Of a stretch of 58,080 bases of DNA, positions 49,859 through 57,509 are shown in pieces. Source of the DNA: Duganella radicis. GTDB taxonomy: Bacteria; Pseudomonadota; Gammaproteobacteria; Burkholderiales; Burkholderiaceae_D. Both the position numbers and the translations under genes were made by a program. The notes under the pieces are model-generated. The model searched no databases, had not been told where the DNA came from, and was given only the letters and a program-made list of their open reading frames with translations. The stretch spans positions 1 to 58,080 of the forward strand of contig NZ_WNKY01000038.1 in the NCBI RefSeq assembly GCF_009720825.1, read 5' to 3'. Position 1 is the stretch's first letter; every line of letters begins with the position of its first letter.

Positions 49859-51082
49859 TCATAAGCGGCCAGAAATGCCAAGCAACGGTTCGAATATCCA
49901 CTCCATCAACGTGCGCCGTTCAAGGACCAGCGTGGCGGACAACTGCATACCCGGTTTCAGGGTTTGCGGCTGATCCTGTTTATCCAGCCTCACACGCACG
50001 CGGTAGACCGGCTCGGCTGACGCTGCCGGCTTCAATTCCGCCAAGGATATCGTTGTCATCGATACCTCGCGGACCTGGCCATTGAATTGACCAAATTTTT
50101 GATACGGGAACGCGTCATAACGCAGCAAGACTTTGGTACCGGGGCGCACAAAGCCGGCGGCACGCGTGGGGACGTACAGTTCCGCTTCCAGCTGACTATC
50201 TTTCGGCAGCAAGCTCGCCAAGCGCTGTTCGCCGGACACAGCTTGCCCCTGATCGACAACAATGCCGGCCAGCCTGCCGCTGGCGTCGGCGCGGACGACG
50301 ATCTGGCGCTTGGCTTCGTTTTCGCTGGCCTGCTGCTTGAGTTCCTCCATGCTCCGCTTGAGCGACGAGGCTTCACGGCCGCTCTGCAATGGCAAGTCGC
50401 TACGCAAGGCGGTGAGCGCCTCAATATCTCGCTGAATACTCAAACGTTCGCCTTCAAGAGCGGAAACCCGCGACTCCTGCTCGATCAACTCCGCAGCTTT
50501 TTGGCTGGCGGCGTTTTTTGGAACACTACCTTCCGTGGCGAGGCTGCTCAAGTTCGCGGACAAGTCGCGCAGGATGTCCGTCTTACGGCGTTGTAAAGCC
50601 AATTCAGTGTCCAGACGCTTGAGGCTGACGTTGAGGTTCAGGAGGCGCTGGTTGATCTCTTGGGACTTATTCCCACTCTGTATGCTTTGCTGTTCAAGCT
50701 CACGGCTCAGGTGCGCCATGCGGGAAGACAACGCGTCGTTGATGGCAGCTTGGGTAGCACCTTTCGCGCTGGTGCGCTCACTGGTCAGCACGAATACTGG
50801 GGCGCCGACCTGTAGCAGATCGCCCTCCTTGGCCTGGATGCTCGTGATCACGCCAGACTGGGGCGCGACCAAGCGAATGACACCGAGGTCAGGAACCACC
50901 ACGCCATCAACCGTTTCCTTGCGCGTGAAGCCGTGGTAGCAGGCAAAGACGATCAACGCGATAACGATGGCGCAAAAGAAAATGGTCAGCGCGACGTGCG
51001 ACCACGTATTCGCCAGCACCACCGTGCCATGCAAGCGCTGGTTTTTATGCGCCACAGCTTCTGGCCGAAATAATCGACTCAT
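49859..51082 (-). CDS. HlyD-family membrane fusion protein
   Basis: The 407-residue protein has one N-terminal transmembrane helix (about 30-51, 'VALTIFFCAIVIALIVFACY'). A split lipoyl/barrel-sandwich domain follows ('VRLVAPQSGVITSIQAKEGD ... GRLAGIVVDQGQAVSGEQRL'). Between its halves is a long periplasmic coiled coil, and a C-terminal beta domain includes 'YVPTRAAGFVRPGTKVLLRY'. It links the ABC exporter to an outer-membrane channel in bacteriocin-type export. It is the first gene of a two-gene operon; a hairpin with a T-run lies in its leader. Confidence 0.94.
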   Translation of the reverse strand: MSRLFRPEAVAHKNQRLHGTVVLANTWSHVALTIFFCAIVIALIVFACYHGFTRKETVDGVVVPDLGVIRLVAPQSGVITSIQAKEGDLLQVGAPVFVLTSERTSAKGATQAAINDALSSRMAHLSRELEQQSIQSGNKSQEINQRLLNLNVSLKRLDTELALQRRKTDILRDLSANLSSLATEGSVPKNAASQKAAELIEQESRVSALEGERLSIQRDIEALTALRSDLPLQSGREASSLKRSMEELKQQASENEAKRQIVVRADASGRLAGIVVDQGQAVSGEQRLASLLPKDSQLEAELYVPTRAAGFVRPGTKVLLRYDAFPYQKFGQFNGQVREVSMTTISLAELKPAASAEPVYRVRVRLDKQDQPQTLKPGMQLSATLVLERRTLMEWIFEPLLGISGRL

Positions 51083-51104
51083 CAGGCTCTTTCATCGTAC
51101 AAGC

Positions 51105-51130
51105 AAAAAAAATAGACGCAGCAATGCGTC
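51105..51130 (-). terminator. Hairpin plus T8 in the hlyD leader (attenuator or terminator)
   Basis: On the minus strand GACGCA, loop TTGC and TGCGTC (51130-51115) are followed after two bases by eight T residues (51112-51105), ending 22 bases before the hlyD start. The stem is only 6 bp, so strength is moderate. It could stop leftward read-through or attenuate transporter expression. Confidence 0.4.
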
Positions 51131-51202
51131 CGCAGTCATCGAAGCCAATGCTACTGTAGCGCCTCTCATTATGCAACGACCAACCTTGGCGCAACCATAT
51201 TA

Positions 51203-51231
51203 TTGCGATTGCCACAAGAGCCTGCTAGACT
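51203..51231 (+). promoter_or_regulatory. Candidate promoter of precursor B
   Basis: TTGCGA (51203-51208) and TAGACT (51226-51231) are separated by 17 bases and lie 48 bases before the precursor B start. Each box matches four of six consensus bases, so this is a suggestion only. Confidence 0.3.
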
Positions 51232-51279
51232 GATTCGCGTACTGCCCTGTTCCCAAAAACCTTTTTTAGGAAATCAAGT

Positions 51280-51447
51280 ATGCGTATTCCATTTTTCACC
51301 AAAGATGCGAAACAGTCTTCTGCCAGGCATCCACAATTGAAGAAGCAGGCCTCTCCCCTTGCAGCTTCTGGCATCGAGGAACTCAAACCCGAGCAGTACA
51401 AAATAGTCTCCGGTGGTCCAGAAATCCGAAACGAACCTGAGCGATAA
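51280..51447 (+). CDS. Double-glycine peptide precursor B (55 residues)
   Basis: The 55-residue peptide starts 'MRIPFFTKDAKQ' and carries a leader-like segment 'GIEELKPEQYKIVSGG' with Gly45-Gly46. It ends in the nine residues PEIRNEPER. Length, Gly-Gly position and tail pattern match precursor A exactly, while the first 30 residues differ. TTTTAGGAAA precedes the ATG. The gene is divergent from the hlyD-ABC operon and is followed by its own hairpin terminator, so it can be expressed alone. Post-translational modification enzymes of lanthipeptide or radical-SAM type are absent, so the mature product may be unmodified. Confidence 0.8.
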   Translation: MRIPFFTKDAKQSSARHPQLKKQASPLAASGIEELKPEQYKIVSGGPEIRNEPER

Positions 51448-51463
51448 ACTGACTCCACAAGTT

Positions 51464-51494
51464 CGGCAGCGTAATCAACACAGTTGCGCTGCCG
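51464..51494 (+). terminator. Hairpin after precursor B
   Basis: CGGCAGCG (51464-51471) pairs with CGCTGCCG (51487-51494). The loop itself can form a small CAAC/GTTG stem. It begins 16 bases after the precursor B stop and is followed by a T-rich stretch, fitting a terminator. Confidence 0.5.
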
Positions 51495-51567
51495 TGGTTC
51501 TTGTATCACCAATGCGTTCAACTCTATCTATAATCCAAGGATCAAAGTCTATTCGGGAGCCACAAAA

Positions 51568-51861
51568 ATGTGGGTAGATAAGTCCTGCGATGGAGTACCT
51601 GAGTCCTTGATGGTCAAGTGCAACCACCTTGCCTTCTCTCTGGCGGCAGAGTATCGGGTCGTTGTGAGCGGCATACATAGCGAGGTAGATCTTCAAGATA
51701 GCATCGTGCTCTGCACGTTACTGCTCAACACGTCCGAAAATCAAGCACAAGAGCTTGATTCGATACTTGGCAAACTGCTGTTTGAACAGATTCCAGACTA
51801 CGACCCGAGCCAATATTGGATTGGCTTCGCTGCGCAAAGAAGCACGCTTCAAGCTCACTAG
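51568..51861 (+). CDS. Orphan protein beside precursor B
   Basis: From ATG 51568 (GGGAG 9 bases upstream) the product is 97 residues; the frame is open back to 51484. It is soluble, with 'MVKCNHLAFSLAAEYRVVVS', 'SIVLCTLLLNTSENQAQELD' and an aromatic end 'YDPSQYWIGFAAQ'. No family is recognised. The DNA shares the lower GC of the secretion locus (28/60 at 51481-51540), unlike the gene beyond it. Position next to a precursor makes an immunity or receptor-related role conceivable, with no direct support. Confidence 0.5.
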   Translation: MWVDKSCDGVPESLMVKCNHLAFSLAAEYRVVVSGIHSEVDLQDSIVLCTLLLNTSENQAQELDSILGKLLFEQIPDYDPSQYWIGFAAQRSTLQAH

Positions 51862-52862
51862 CGTCTCAGGCTGGGCAGCGTGACGACAGGCGGCGGCGCC
51901 GTGGTCTCCGCGGCCGGTTTGGCGCCGGTGCCGCGCAGGGCCAGCAGCCAGCCGATGCCGTCGAACCAGAACGGCGATCCCAGCGAGGCGGCAAACGCCG
52001 TTGCGATCCAGCCGATCAGCGCGAACGTCAGCGCCACGGTGAACGGCCACACGCCGCTCACGCCCTCAAAGCGCGCCGATGGCCAACCTATCGGCAGCGC
52101 TTGCAGCACATCGGCCTGCGCCTTGCCCTGTTTGGCCTGCTCCAGCGGCGCGGCTTCGGTGGCCGGCGGGGCCGCCGGTTTGGCGGCCTGCGCTTTCTGC
52201 ACCAGCTGCGCGGTCAGCGCGGAATCATTCCACAGGCGCTGCGACAATTGCAGCGCGTCGATATTCATCACGCACGCATAAAACAGTCCGACCAGGAACA
52301 GCACGAACTGCGAGCGCCGCTTGTACCAGCCGCTGATGCGCTCCATCACTGTGTCGTACCACAGCCGCACCGCGTTCTCCAGCGCCGCCTCGTCGTCCGG
52401 CCCATCGCCCATGATGGCCAAGAGCGTGCGCGTCAACCCCTCGTTGCCGACGCTGTTGAGCAGCGCGGCCGCCGTCGGCCCCTTGCCGTATTTCGCGCTC
52501 AGCGTGGAGACAAACGCCCGCGCAAAGATCGTCGACGGAATATACGACGGCATGCGCCCCTGCTGCGCCATGCCGGTGATCAGCGGATGGCGCATCACCT
52601 CGGCGGTCAGCGATTGCGCGCCCAGCTTGTCGAGTCCGAAGCCGCCACGCACGCGCAGCAGGCGCAGGATGGACGGCACGATGCCGCGCACCTTCGGCCG
52701 CGCCGCCGATTCGTGCAGCATGGTCAGCACGCCGTCCAGCAGCACCTTGGCGCGCGTCTGGAACAGCGAAGCGATCGCCTCGCGGGTGGCGCTGCACAGC
52801 AGGCTCACCGCCAGGAAAGTGTAAGACAGCCCCACCGCCACATCCAGATAATGACTCGACAT
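51858..52862 (-). CDS. Multi-pass membrane protein of unknown function
   Basis: The product of 334 residues (ATG 52862, MSSHYLDVAVG) has an N-terminal hydrophobic helix ('GLSYTFLAVSLLCSATREAI'), a large soluble middle, then further helices ('QFVLFLVGLFYACVMNIDAL', 'WPFTVALTFALIGWIATAFA') and a Pro-rich tail. Similar uncharacterised proteins occur in many proteobacteria. Its stop overlaps the convergent orphan gene by 4 bases and marks the right edge of the low-GC block. Confidence 0.75.
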   Translation of the reverse strand: MSSHYLDVAVGLSYTFLAVSLLCSATREAIASLFQTRAKVLLDGVLTMLHESAARPKVRGIVPSILRLLRVRGGFGLDKLGAQSLTAEVMRHPLITGMAQQGRMPSYIPSTIFARAFVSTLSAKYGKGPTAAALLNSVGNEGLTRTLLAIMGDGPDDEAALENAVRLWYDTVMERISGWYKRRSQFVLFLVGLFYACVMNIDALQLSQRLWNDSALTAQLVQKAQAAKPAAPPATEAAPLEQAKQGKAQADVLQALPIGWPSARFEGVSGVWPFTVALTFALIGWIATAFAASLGSPFWFDGIGWLLALRGTGAKPAAETTAPPPVVTLPSLRR

Positions 52863-52990
52863 ACGACCCTCGTTAGATTTCCAACAATGTTCCAATAACA
52901 TAAAGGATTTTTTGGCCGCCAGCACGTTTTTCTTTTATATCGTAAGATGGCGATATTGAAATCGGAAAAACACGATACATATAGCCCACC

Positions 52991-53281
52991 ATGGACATAG
53001 ACGCGATCCACAAAGCCCTCGCCAATCCCACGCGGCGCCAGATTCTGGCGTGGCTGAAGGAGCCCGAGGTATTTTTTGCAGAGCAGCAGCACCCGCTGAG
53101 CCTGGGCGTGTGCGCCGGCATGATCGACCGCCGCGCCGGCCTGTCGCAATCGACCATGTCGGCCCACCTGGCCGTGCTGGTCAAGGCCGGGCTGGTGACC
53201 TCGCAGCGCGTCGGCCAGTGGAACTATTTCAAACGTGATGAAGCCCTCATCCAGGCTTTCATCGATCAAATGCAACTATAA
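52991..53281 (+). CDS. ArsR-family winged-helix regulator
   Basis: The 96-residue protein is a single ArsR/SmtB-type domain: 'IHKALANPTRRQILAWL', recognition helix region 'RRAGLSQSTMSAHLAVLVKA' and wing 'LVTSQRVGQWNYFKRDE'. No classical metal-site Cys motif is seen; a single Cys lies before the recognition helix. It is 11 bases upstream of the alkene reductase on the same strand, so it probably autoregulates a two-gene operon in response to a reactive compound. Confidence 0.92.
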   Translation: MDIDAIHKALANPTRRQILAWLKEPEVFFAEQQHPLSLGVCAGMIDRRAGLSQSTMSAHLAVLVKAGLVTSQRVGQWNYFKRDEALIQAFIDQMQL

Positions 53282-53292
53282 GGAACATCACC

Positions 53293-54348
53293 ATGCCAAC
53301 CTTGTTCGATCCCATCACCATTGGCGATATCACCCTGAAAAACCGCGTCGTCATGGCACCGTTGACCCGCGCCCGCGCGATTGGCGGCGGCCGCGTGCCG
53401 AACGCGCTGATGGCCAGGTACTACGCGCAGCGCGCCACTGCCGGCCTGATCCTGAGCGAAGCCACCGCCGTCACCCCGCAAGGCGTGGGCTACGCCGACA
53501 CGCCGGGCCTGTGGTCCGATGAGCAGGTGGAAGGCTGGAAGCAAGTCACCGCCGCCGTGCACGCCAAGGGCGGCGTGATCTTCGCCCAGCTGTGGCACGT
53601 GGGCCGCATCTCGGACCCGAGCTTCCTGAACGGCGAGGCGCCGGTGTCGGCCAGCGCGATCGCGGCCCAGGGCCACGTCAGCCTGCTGCGTCCGCAGCGT
53701 CCGTATCCGGTGCCGCGCGCGCTGGAAACGGCCGAACTGGCCGGCGTGGTGGCCGCTTACAAGAAGGCCGCTGAAAACGCCAGGAAAGCCGACTTCGACG
53801 GCGTGCAGATCCACGGCGCCAACGGCTATCTGCTGGACCAGTTCCTGCAAGATAAAACCAACCAGCGCACCGACCAGTATGGCGGCCCGATCGAAAACCG
53901 CGCCCGCCTGATGCTGGAAGTGACCGATGCCGTGATCGAAGTCTGGGGTCCGAACCGCGTCGGCATGCACCTGGCGCCGCGCCGCGATTCGCACGACATG
54001 GGCGATTCCAATCCGGCCGAGACCTTCGGCTACGTGGCGCGCGAGCTGGGCAAGCGCAAGATCGCCTTCATCGCCGCGCGTGAAGCGGTGGGCGAAGACA
54101 GCCTGGCGCCGCTGATCAAAAAGGAATTCGGCGGCGTGTTCATCGCCAACGAGAAAATGGATAAGGTGGTGGCGCAGCGCGTGCTGGACAGCGGCAACGC
54201 TGACGCCATCGCCTTCGGCAAGGATTACATCTCCAACCCGGATCTGGTGGAGCGCCTGAAAACCGACGCCCCGCTCAATCCATGGAAAGCCGAAACCTTC
54301 TATGGCGCCACCGAAGAAGGCTATACCGACTATCCGGCGCTGGCCTGA
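53293..54348 (+). CDS. Old Yellow Enzyme family alkene reductase (NemA-like)
   Basis: The 351-residue protein is an FMN-dependent TIM-barrel oxidoreductase: 'LKNRVVMAPLTRARA', 'IFAQLWHVGRISDP', 'FDGVQIHGANGYLLDQFLQD', 'RTDQYGGPIENRARL' and 'AIAFGKDYISNPDLVERLK'. It reduces activated C=C bonds in electrophiles such as enones, maleimides or nitro compounds using NAD(P)H. Pairing with an ArsR-type regulator suggests induction by electrophiles. Confidence 0.95.
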   Translation: MPTLFDPITIGDITLKNRVVMAPLTRARAIGGGRVPNALMARYYAQRATAGLILSEATAVTPQGVGYADTPGLWSDEQVEGWKQVTAAVHAKGGVIFAQLWHVGRISDPSFLNGEAPVSASAIAAQGHVSLLRPQRPYPVPRALETAELAGVVAAYKKAAENARKADFDGVQIHGANGYLLDQFLQDKTNQRTDQYGGPIENRARLMLEVTDAVIEVWGPNRVGMHLAPRRDSHDMGDSNPAETFGYVARELGKRKIAFIAAREAVGEDSLAPLIKKEFGGVFIANEKMDKVVAQRVLDSGNADAIAFGKDYISNPDLVERLKTDAPLNPWKAETFYGATEEGYTDYPALA

Positions 54349-54352
54349 TGTC

Positions 54353-55297
54353 TTAGCGCGGTTGCGTGTAGGCCACCGGCACAAACACGTAGCCGCCCTT
54401 GCCGTTGACCCGCACGTGGCCCAGCGCCGGGAACGACAGGTGCGGCGCGCCGATCAGGTAACCCTCCTTGGCCGCCGCCGCGAACGCTTCCTTGCGCTCG
54501 GCGGTCGCGATCTTGCTGTCGGTATCGAACTGGATGCCGACGCCCGGATCTTCAAACTGCACCGACTGCACATGCAGCAGGTCGCCCAGCAGCACCAGCT
54601 TTTGTCCCTTGCTCTCCACCACGTAAGTGATATGGCCCGGCGTATGCCCGCCATTGAAATAGGATTTAATCCCCGGCACCAGCTCGGTGTTGGCCACGAT
54701 GGGCTGGAACTTGCCGGCCTTGACGTAGGGGTTGATCGACACCATCGGCCCCTGGAAGTTATCCTTGGCGTCGGCGGAAGCCTTGTCCAGATTGGCCGGG
54801 TTCAGATAGTAATCCGCGTCCAGCTTCCCGGCCCGCACCACCGCGTTCGGGAACACGCGCTGCTCATTGGACGCCAGGCCGCCCACATGGTCGCCATGCA
54901 TATGGCTGATGTAGATCTCGTCGACCTGCTCCGGCTTGTAGCCGGACGCCTTTAAATTGTTGAGCAACTGCCCCAGCGTCGGCCCGAACAGGCTGGCCGC
55001 GCCGGTGTCGATCAGCACCAGCTTGCTGCCGGTGTTGATCAGGAAACCGTTGACCGAGGTCTGCACCGGGCTTTTCAGGAAGGCCTTGTCGAGCGCGGCG
55101 ATGGTCTTGGCCGGTGGCTGCTTGAGCAGTTTTTCCACCGGCAGATCCAGCGTCCCATCGTTGAGCACCGTGATTTCAAAGTCGCCCAGCGTGGTGCGAT
55201 AAAAGCCCGGCGCCTGGAACCGGGCCATGGGCGCGCCGGCTTGTGCGGCGGCGCTGACCAGCAGCGCGGCAATGACGGTCAAAGTACGTGTGCTCAT
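54353..55297 (-). CDS. Exported MBL-fold metallohydrolase
   Basis: The 314-residue protein has a signal peptide ('LTVIAALLVSAAAQAGAPM'). It carries the metallo-beta-lactamase fold with 'LVLIDTGAASLFGP', metal motif 'YISHMHGDHVGGLA', 'YFNGGHTPGHITYVVESKG' and 'LVLLGDLLHV'. This resembles lactonase or AidC/quorum-quenching type and other periplasmic MBL hydrolases; antibiotic hydrolysis cannot be inferred. Confidence 0.92.
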   Translation of the reverse strand: MSTRTLTVIAALLVSAAAQAGAPMARFQAPGFYRTTLGDFEITVLNDGTLDLPVEKLLKQPPAKTIAALDKAFLKSPVQTSVNGFLINTGSKLVLIDTGAASLFGPTLGQLLNNLKASGYKPEQVDEIYISHMHGDHVGGLASNEQRVFPNAVVRAGKLDADYYLNPANLDKASADAKDNFQGPMVSINPYVKAGKFQPIVANTELVPGIKSYFNGGHTPGHITYVVESKGQKLVLLGDLLHVQSVQFEDPGVGIQFDTDSKIATAERKEAFAAAAKEGYLIGAPHLSFPALGHVRVNGKGGYVFVPVAYTQPR

Positions 55298-55356
55298 GGC
55301 TCCCCTATTTTAGAAATTGTCAGGAGCACTACAATACCTCAAATACAAGAAGTTCG

Positions 55357-56415
55357 TTAAAACGTCATTGGCAAACGGAACGACAGTTGCACATCGGGCG
55401 TGTCGCGCGTCAGCCCGGCGCCGACCGCGATGTTGACGGTGCGCCGGTCGCTGATGCGGTACGAGAAACCGGTCAGCAGCGTGCCCAGTTGCGTGCGCAC
55501 TGAGCCGGCCACCGGCACGCCGTTCTGGCGCGTGCGGGCGATCGAGCTGTGATCGTAGCCAAAGCTGATCAATGCCCGGTCGTTCAGGGCCAGGCCGACG
55601 CCGAAGTTAAAGCCGATCACATCGCCAGGCTCGATGCGTCCCAGCGGTTCCAGCTCGCCGCCCAGCACGCGGCGGTTGACGTTGTCGCGCTTGAAGTTGT
55701 ACAGGTAGCTGACGCCGCCGAACAGAATCGCCGGATCGCTGGAGTACAACCACGTCAGGCTGGGCTGCAAGGCATAGAAACCGGAACCGGTCGGCAGTTC
55801 CAGCGGCAGGCCGGTGCCGCTGGCGTTGGGCCCGACGCAGCGCTTGGTGCAATCGGTGACGACGCTGAACGGATCGTCGCCGGTGCGCGACTTGAAGCGC
55901 AACCCGGCCACATAGTATGGCCGGTCCGCACCGCCCTCGTTCAGCTGGTAGCGCAAGGCCAGCTCCGCATCGCCGATACCGCGCCCGCTGGTATCGAACA
56001 CGCGGTCGACGCCGGTGCCGGTAAAAATCTCGCGGCTGACGGTGGAGTCGGAACGGTACACATACGGCACTTTCAATTCCAGCTCGGCGCGGTTGCTGAG
56101 GCCATAGCGGCCGGTGATGGTGGCGGTGGTGGTGTTGCGCTTGACCTCGCGCACGTCCACCAGCCCGATCAGCAGCGCCGGAATAATCGTGTACCCCACC
56201 AGCACCACGCGGTTGCTGGACGAATAGCCGAATTGCAGCGACGGCTCCAGCACGAACTTGCCGCGCGGCGTCAGCACGCCCGGCTGCTCGAACAAGGGCG
56301 CCACGGCGGGCGGCCGGCTGTCCTGCGGCGGCGCCGTGCCGACTTGCTCCGGCTCGGCCATGACGGTTCCGCTGGCCAGCATTGCTGCGGCCAGCCACTT
56401 TGCGTTTGCTTGCAT
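55357..56415 (-). CDS. Outer-membrane beta-barrel protein, FapF-like position
   Basis: The product of 352 residues has a signal peptide ('WLAAAMLASGTVMAEPEQ') and a barrel of alternating strands ('GKFVLEPSLQFGYSSSNRVV', 'NRAELELKVPYVYRSDSTVS', 'GFYALQPSLTWLYSSDPAIL', 'RRTVNIAVGAGLTRDTPDVQ'), ending in Phe. It resembles the phenol-degradation MetA-type porin family. It is last in the operon, after a C39 peptidase and small secreted proteins, the position of the FapF export pore. It lacks an obvious long N-terminal coiled coil as described for FapF. ATG 56415 follows GGGGAAAG; upstream ATGs lie inside the preceding gene. Confidence 0.8.
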   Translation of the reverse strand: MQANAKWLAAAMLASGTVMAEPEQVGTAPPQDSRPPAVAPLFEQPGVLTPRGKFVLEPSLQFGYSSSNRVVLVGYTIIPALLIGLVDVREVKRNTTTATITGRYGLSNRAELELKVPYVYRSDSTVSREIFTGTGVDRVFDTSGRGIGDAELALRYQLNEGGADRPYYVAGLRFKSRTGDDPFSVVTDCTKRCVGPNASGTGLPLELPTGSGFYALQPSLTWLYSSDPAILFGGVSYLYNFKRDNVNRRVLGGELEPLGRIEPGDVIGFNFGVGLALNDRALISFGYDHSSIARTRQNGVPVAGSVRTQLGTLLTGFSYRISDRRTVNIAVGAGLTRDTPDVQLSFRLPMTF

Positions 56416-56425
56416 CTGCTTTCCC

Positions 56426-56833
56426 CTATTTGCCTGCCGCGCGACTGAGTGCGTCGCGCAGACCGCTTTCAAAATTGACGGCCCGCAGCAACGCCAGATT
56501 GGCGACCGTGGTGTCGATCGTGGTCTGGGTGCGGATGGCCTGCTGGTTGAGATTGTTCTGCACCAGCACGGCGGCCATGGCGTCACTGGCCGCCTGCGCT
56601 TGCGCAGCGCTCAACTGTGTCATATCGGGGATGGAAAAATGGGTGTTTGCTACAACAGTGCCATTGATCGAAACCAAACGTTCGACACCTAATGACACCA
56701 GCATGCCGTTGCCCACATCGAAACCGCCGCGCGCCTGCTCCAGCTGGCTGTCGTCGACAGCCAGCCAGGCCTCGGCAGGATCGGCCTGTGCCGCCGCGCA
56801 GGCCAGCAGCAAACTCCATAACATCGTGCGCAT
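56426..56833 (-). CDS. Exported protein with RGG motif, FapE-like position
   Basis: The 135-residue protein has a short signal peptide ('MLWSLLLACAAAQAD'). It then shows 'VDDSQLEQARGGFDVGNGML', which looks like a Gly-Gly processing site, a beta-like segment ('VSLGVERLVSINGTVV') and a Gln/Asn/Ala-rich helical end. Proteins of this type often accompany periplasmic C39 peptidases. The adjacent upstream gene encodes such a peptidase (13-base gap), and an AGGAGGGG ribosome site precedes the ATG. Confidence 0.75.
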   Translation of the reverse strand: MRTMLWSLLLACAAAQADPAEAWLAVDDSQLEQARGGFDVGNGMLVSLGVERLVSINGTVVANTHFSIPDMTQLSAAQAQAASDAMAAVLVQNNLNQQAIRTQTTIDTTVANLALLRAVNFESGLRDALSRAAGK

Positions 56834-56846
56834 GCGGCCCCTCCTT

Positions 56847-57509
56847 TCAGAAATTGCCGCCGCCGTTCTTGGGCAGCGTGATATCGGTCAGGCTGGCGCG
56901 GTTGATGGCTTCGCCCAGCGGCGCGCGCGGCGCCACGCTCCAGTCGGACGCCAGGTTGAAGCCCGGCTGGCCGGGCCACTCGTGAATCACGAACAGCAGA
57001 TGGTCCGGCCATGCGGCGTCAAACTCGGCGCGGCGCATGGCGCGCGTGCCGCCGGCCGGATCGCCGATCAGCACACGCTGCTCGTCCACGCCCTTGATGA
57101 CGACAAAATGCCAGTAGCCGTTTTCCGCGATGCGCACGATGGCGGGCAGACGCGCCTGCGCCAGCTTGTACAGCGGCTGCGAGAAGCCATCGGCGGTAAA
57201 ACCGCGCTGCGCCAGATAACGTTTCATGTCCAGCAGCGAAAAGCCCTCGCGCTGTATCTTCTGCTGGTCGCCCTGCGCATACATGGCGCTGAACGCCTCC
57301 TGCTCGGACACCGGCGTGTTGTAGTGATAGGTCAGCAGCGTGGCCAGCGCCGCCGAGCCGCAGCTGAAATCGAAATGCTGGCGCACCGTGGTACGGAAGC
57401 GCGCTTCCTTCAGGCTGGTGACGTGCAGCGCGTAGCTGCCGCCATCCACGGCCGGCAGGTCGGTGGCATGGGCGCGGCAGGCCAGCATCAGTAAAGGGAT
57501 AATCTTCAT
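56847..57509 (-). CDS. Periplasmic C39-family peptidase (FapD-like)
   Basis: The 220-residue protein has an N-terminal signal-like segment and a stand-alone C39 peptidase domain with Gln44 and Cys50 ('RQHFDFSCGSAALATLL'), His134 ('YWHFVVIKG') and Asp150 ('IGDPAGG'), the full catalytic set. Unlike the 47.7 kb protein it has no transporter domains. It fits FapD of functional-amyloid operons. The start overlaps the upstream amyloid-like gene by 4 bases. Confidence 0.88.
   Translation of the reverse strand: MKIIPLLMLACRAHATDLPAVDGGSYALHVTSLKEARFRTTVRQHFDFSCGSAALATLLTYHYNTPVSEQEAFSAMYAQGDQQKIQREGFSLLDMKRYLAQRGFTADGFSQPLYKLAQARLPAIVRIAENGYWHFVVIKGVDEQRVLIGDPAGGTRAMRRAEFDAAWPDHLLFVIHEWPGQPGFNLASDWSVAPRAPLGEAINRASLTDITLPKNGGGNF

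Noticed and set aside
51105..51130. Small noncoding RNA in the hlyD-precursor B gap
   Set aside because: A single 6-bp hairpin with a T-run is adequately explained as an attenuator or terminator; there is no further conserved structure to support an RNA gene.
42041..51861. Lanthipeptide, lasso or radical-SAM RiPP cluster
   Set aside because: No lanthionine synthetase, lasso cyclase, radical-SAM, YcaO or ATP-grasp gene is present; only an M14-type hydrolase and export genes are seen.
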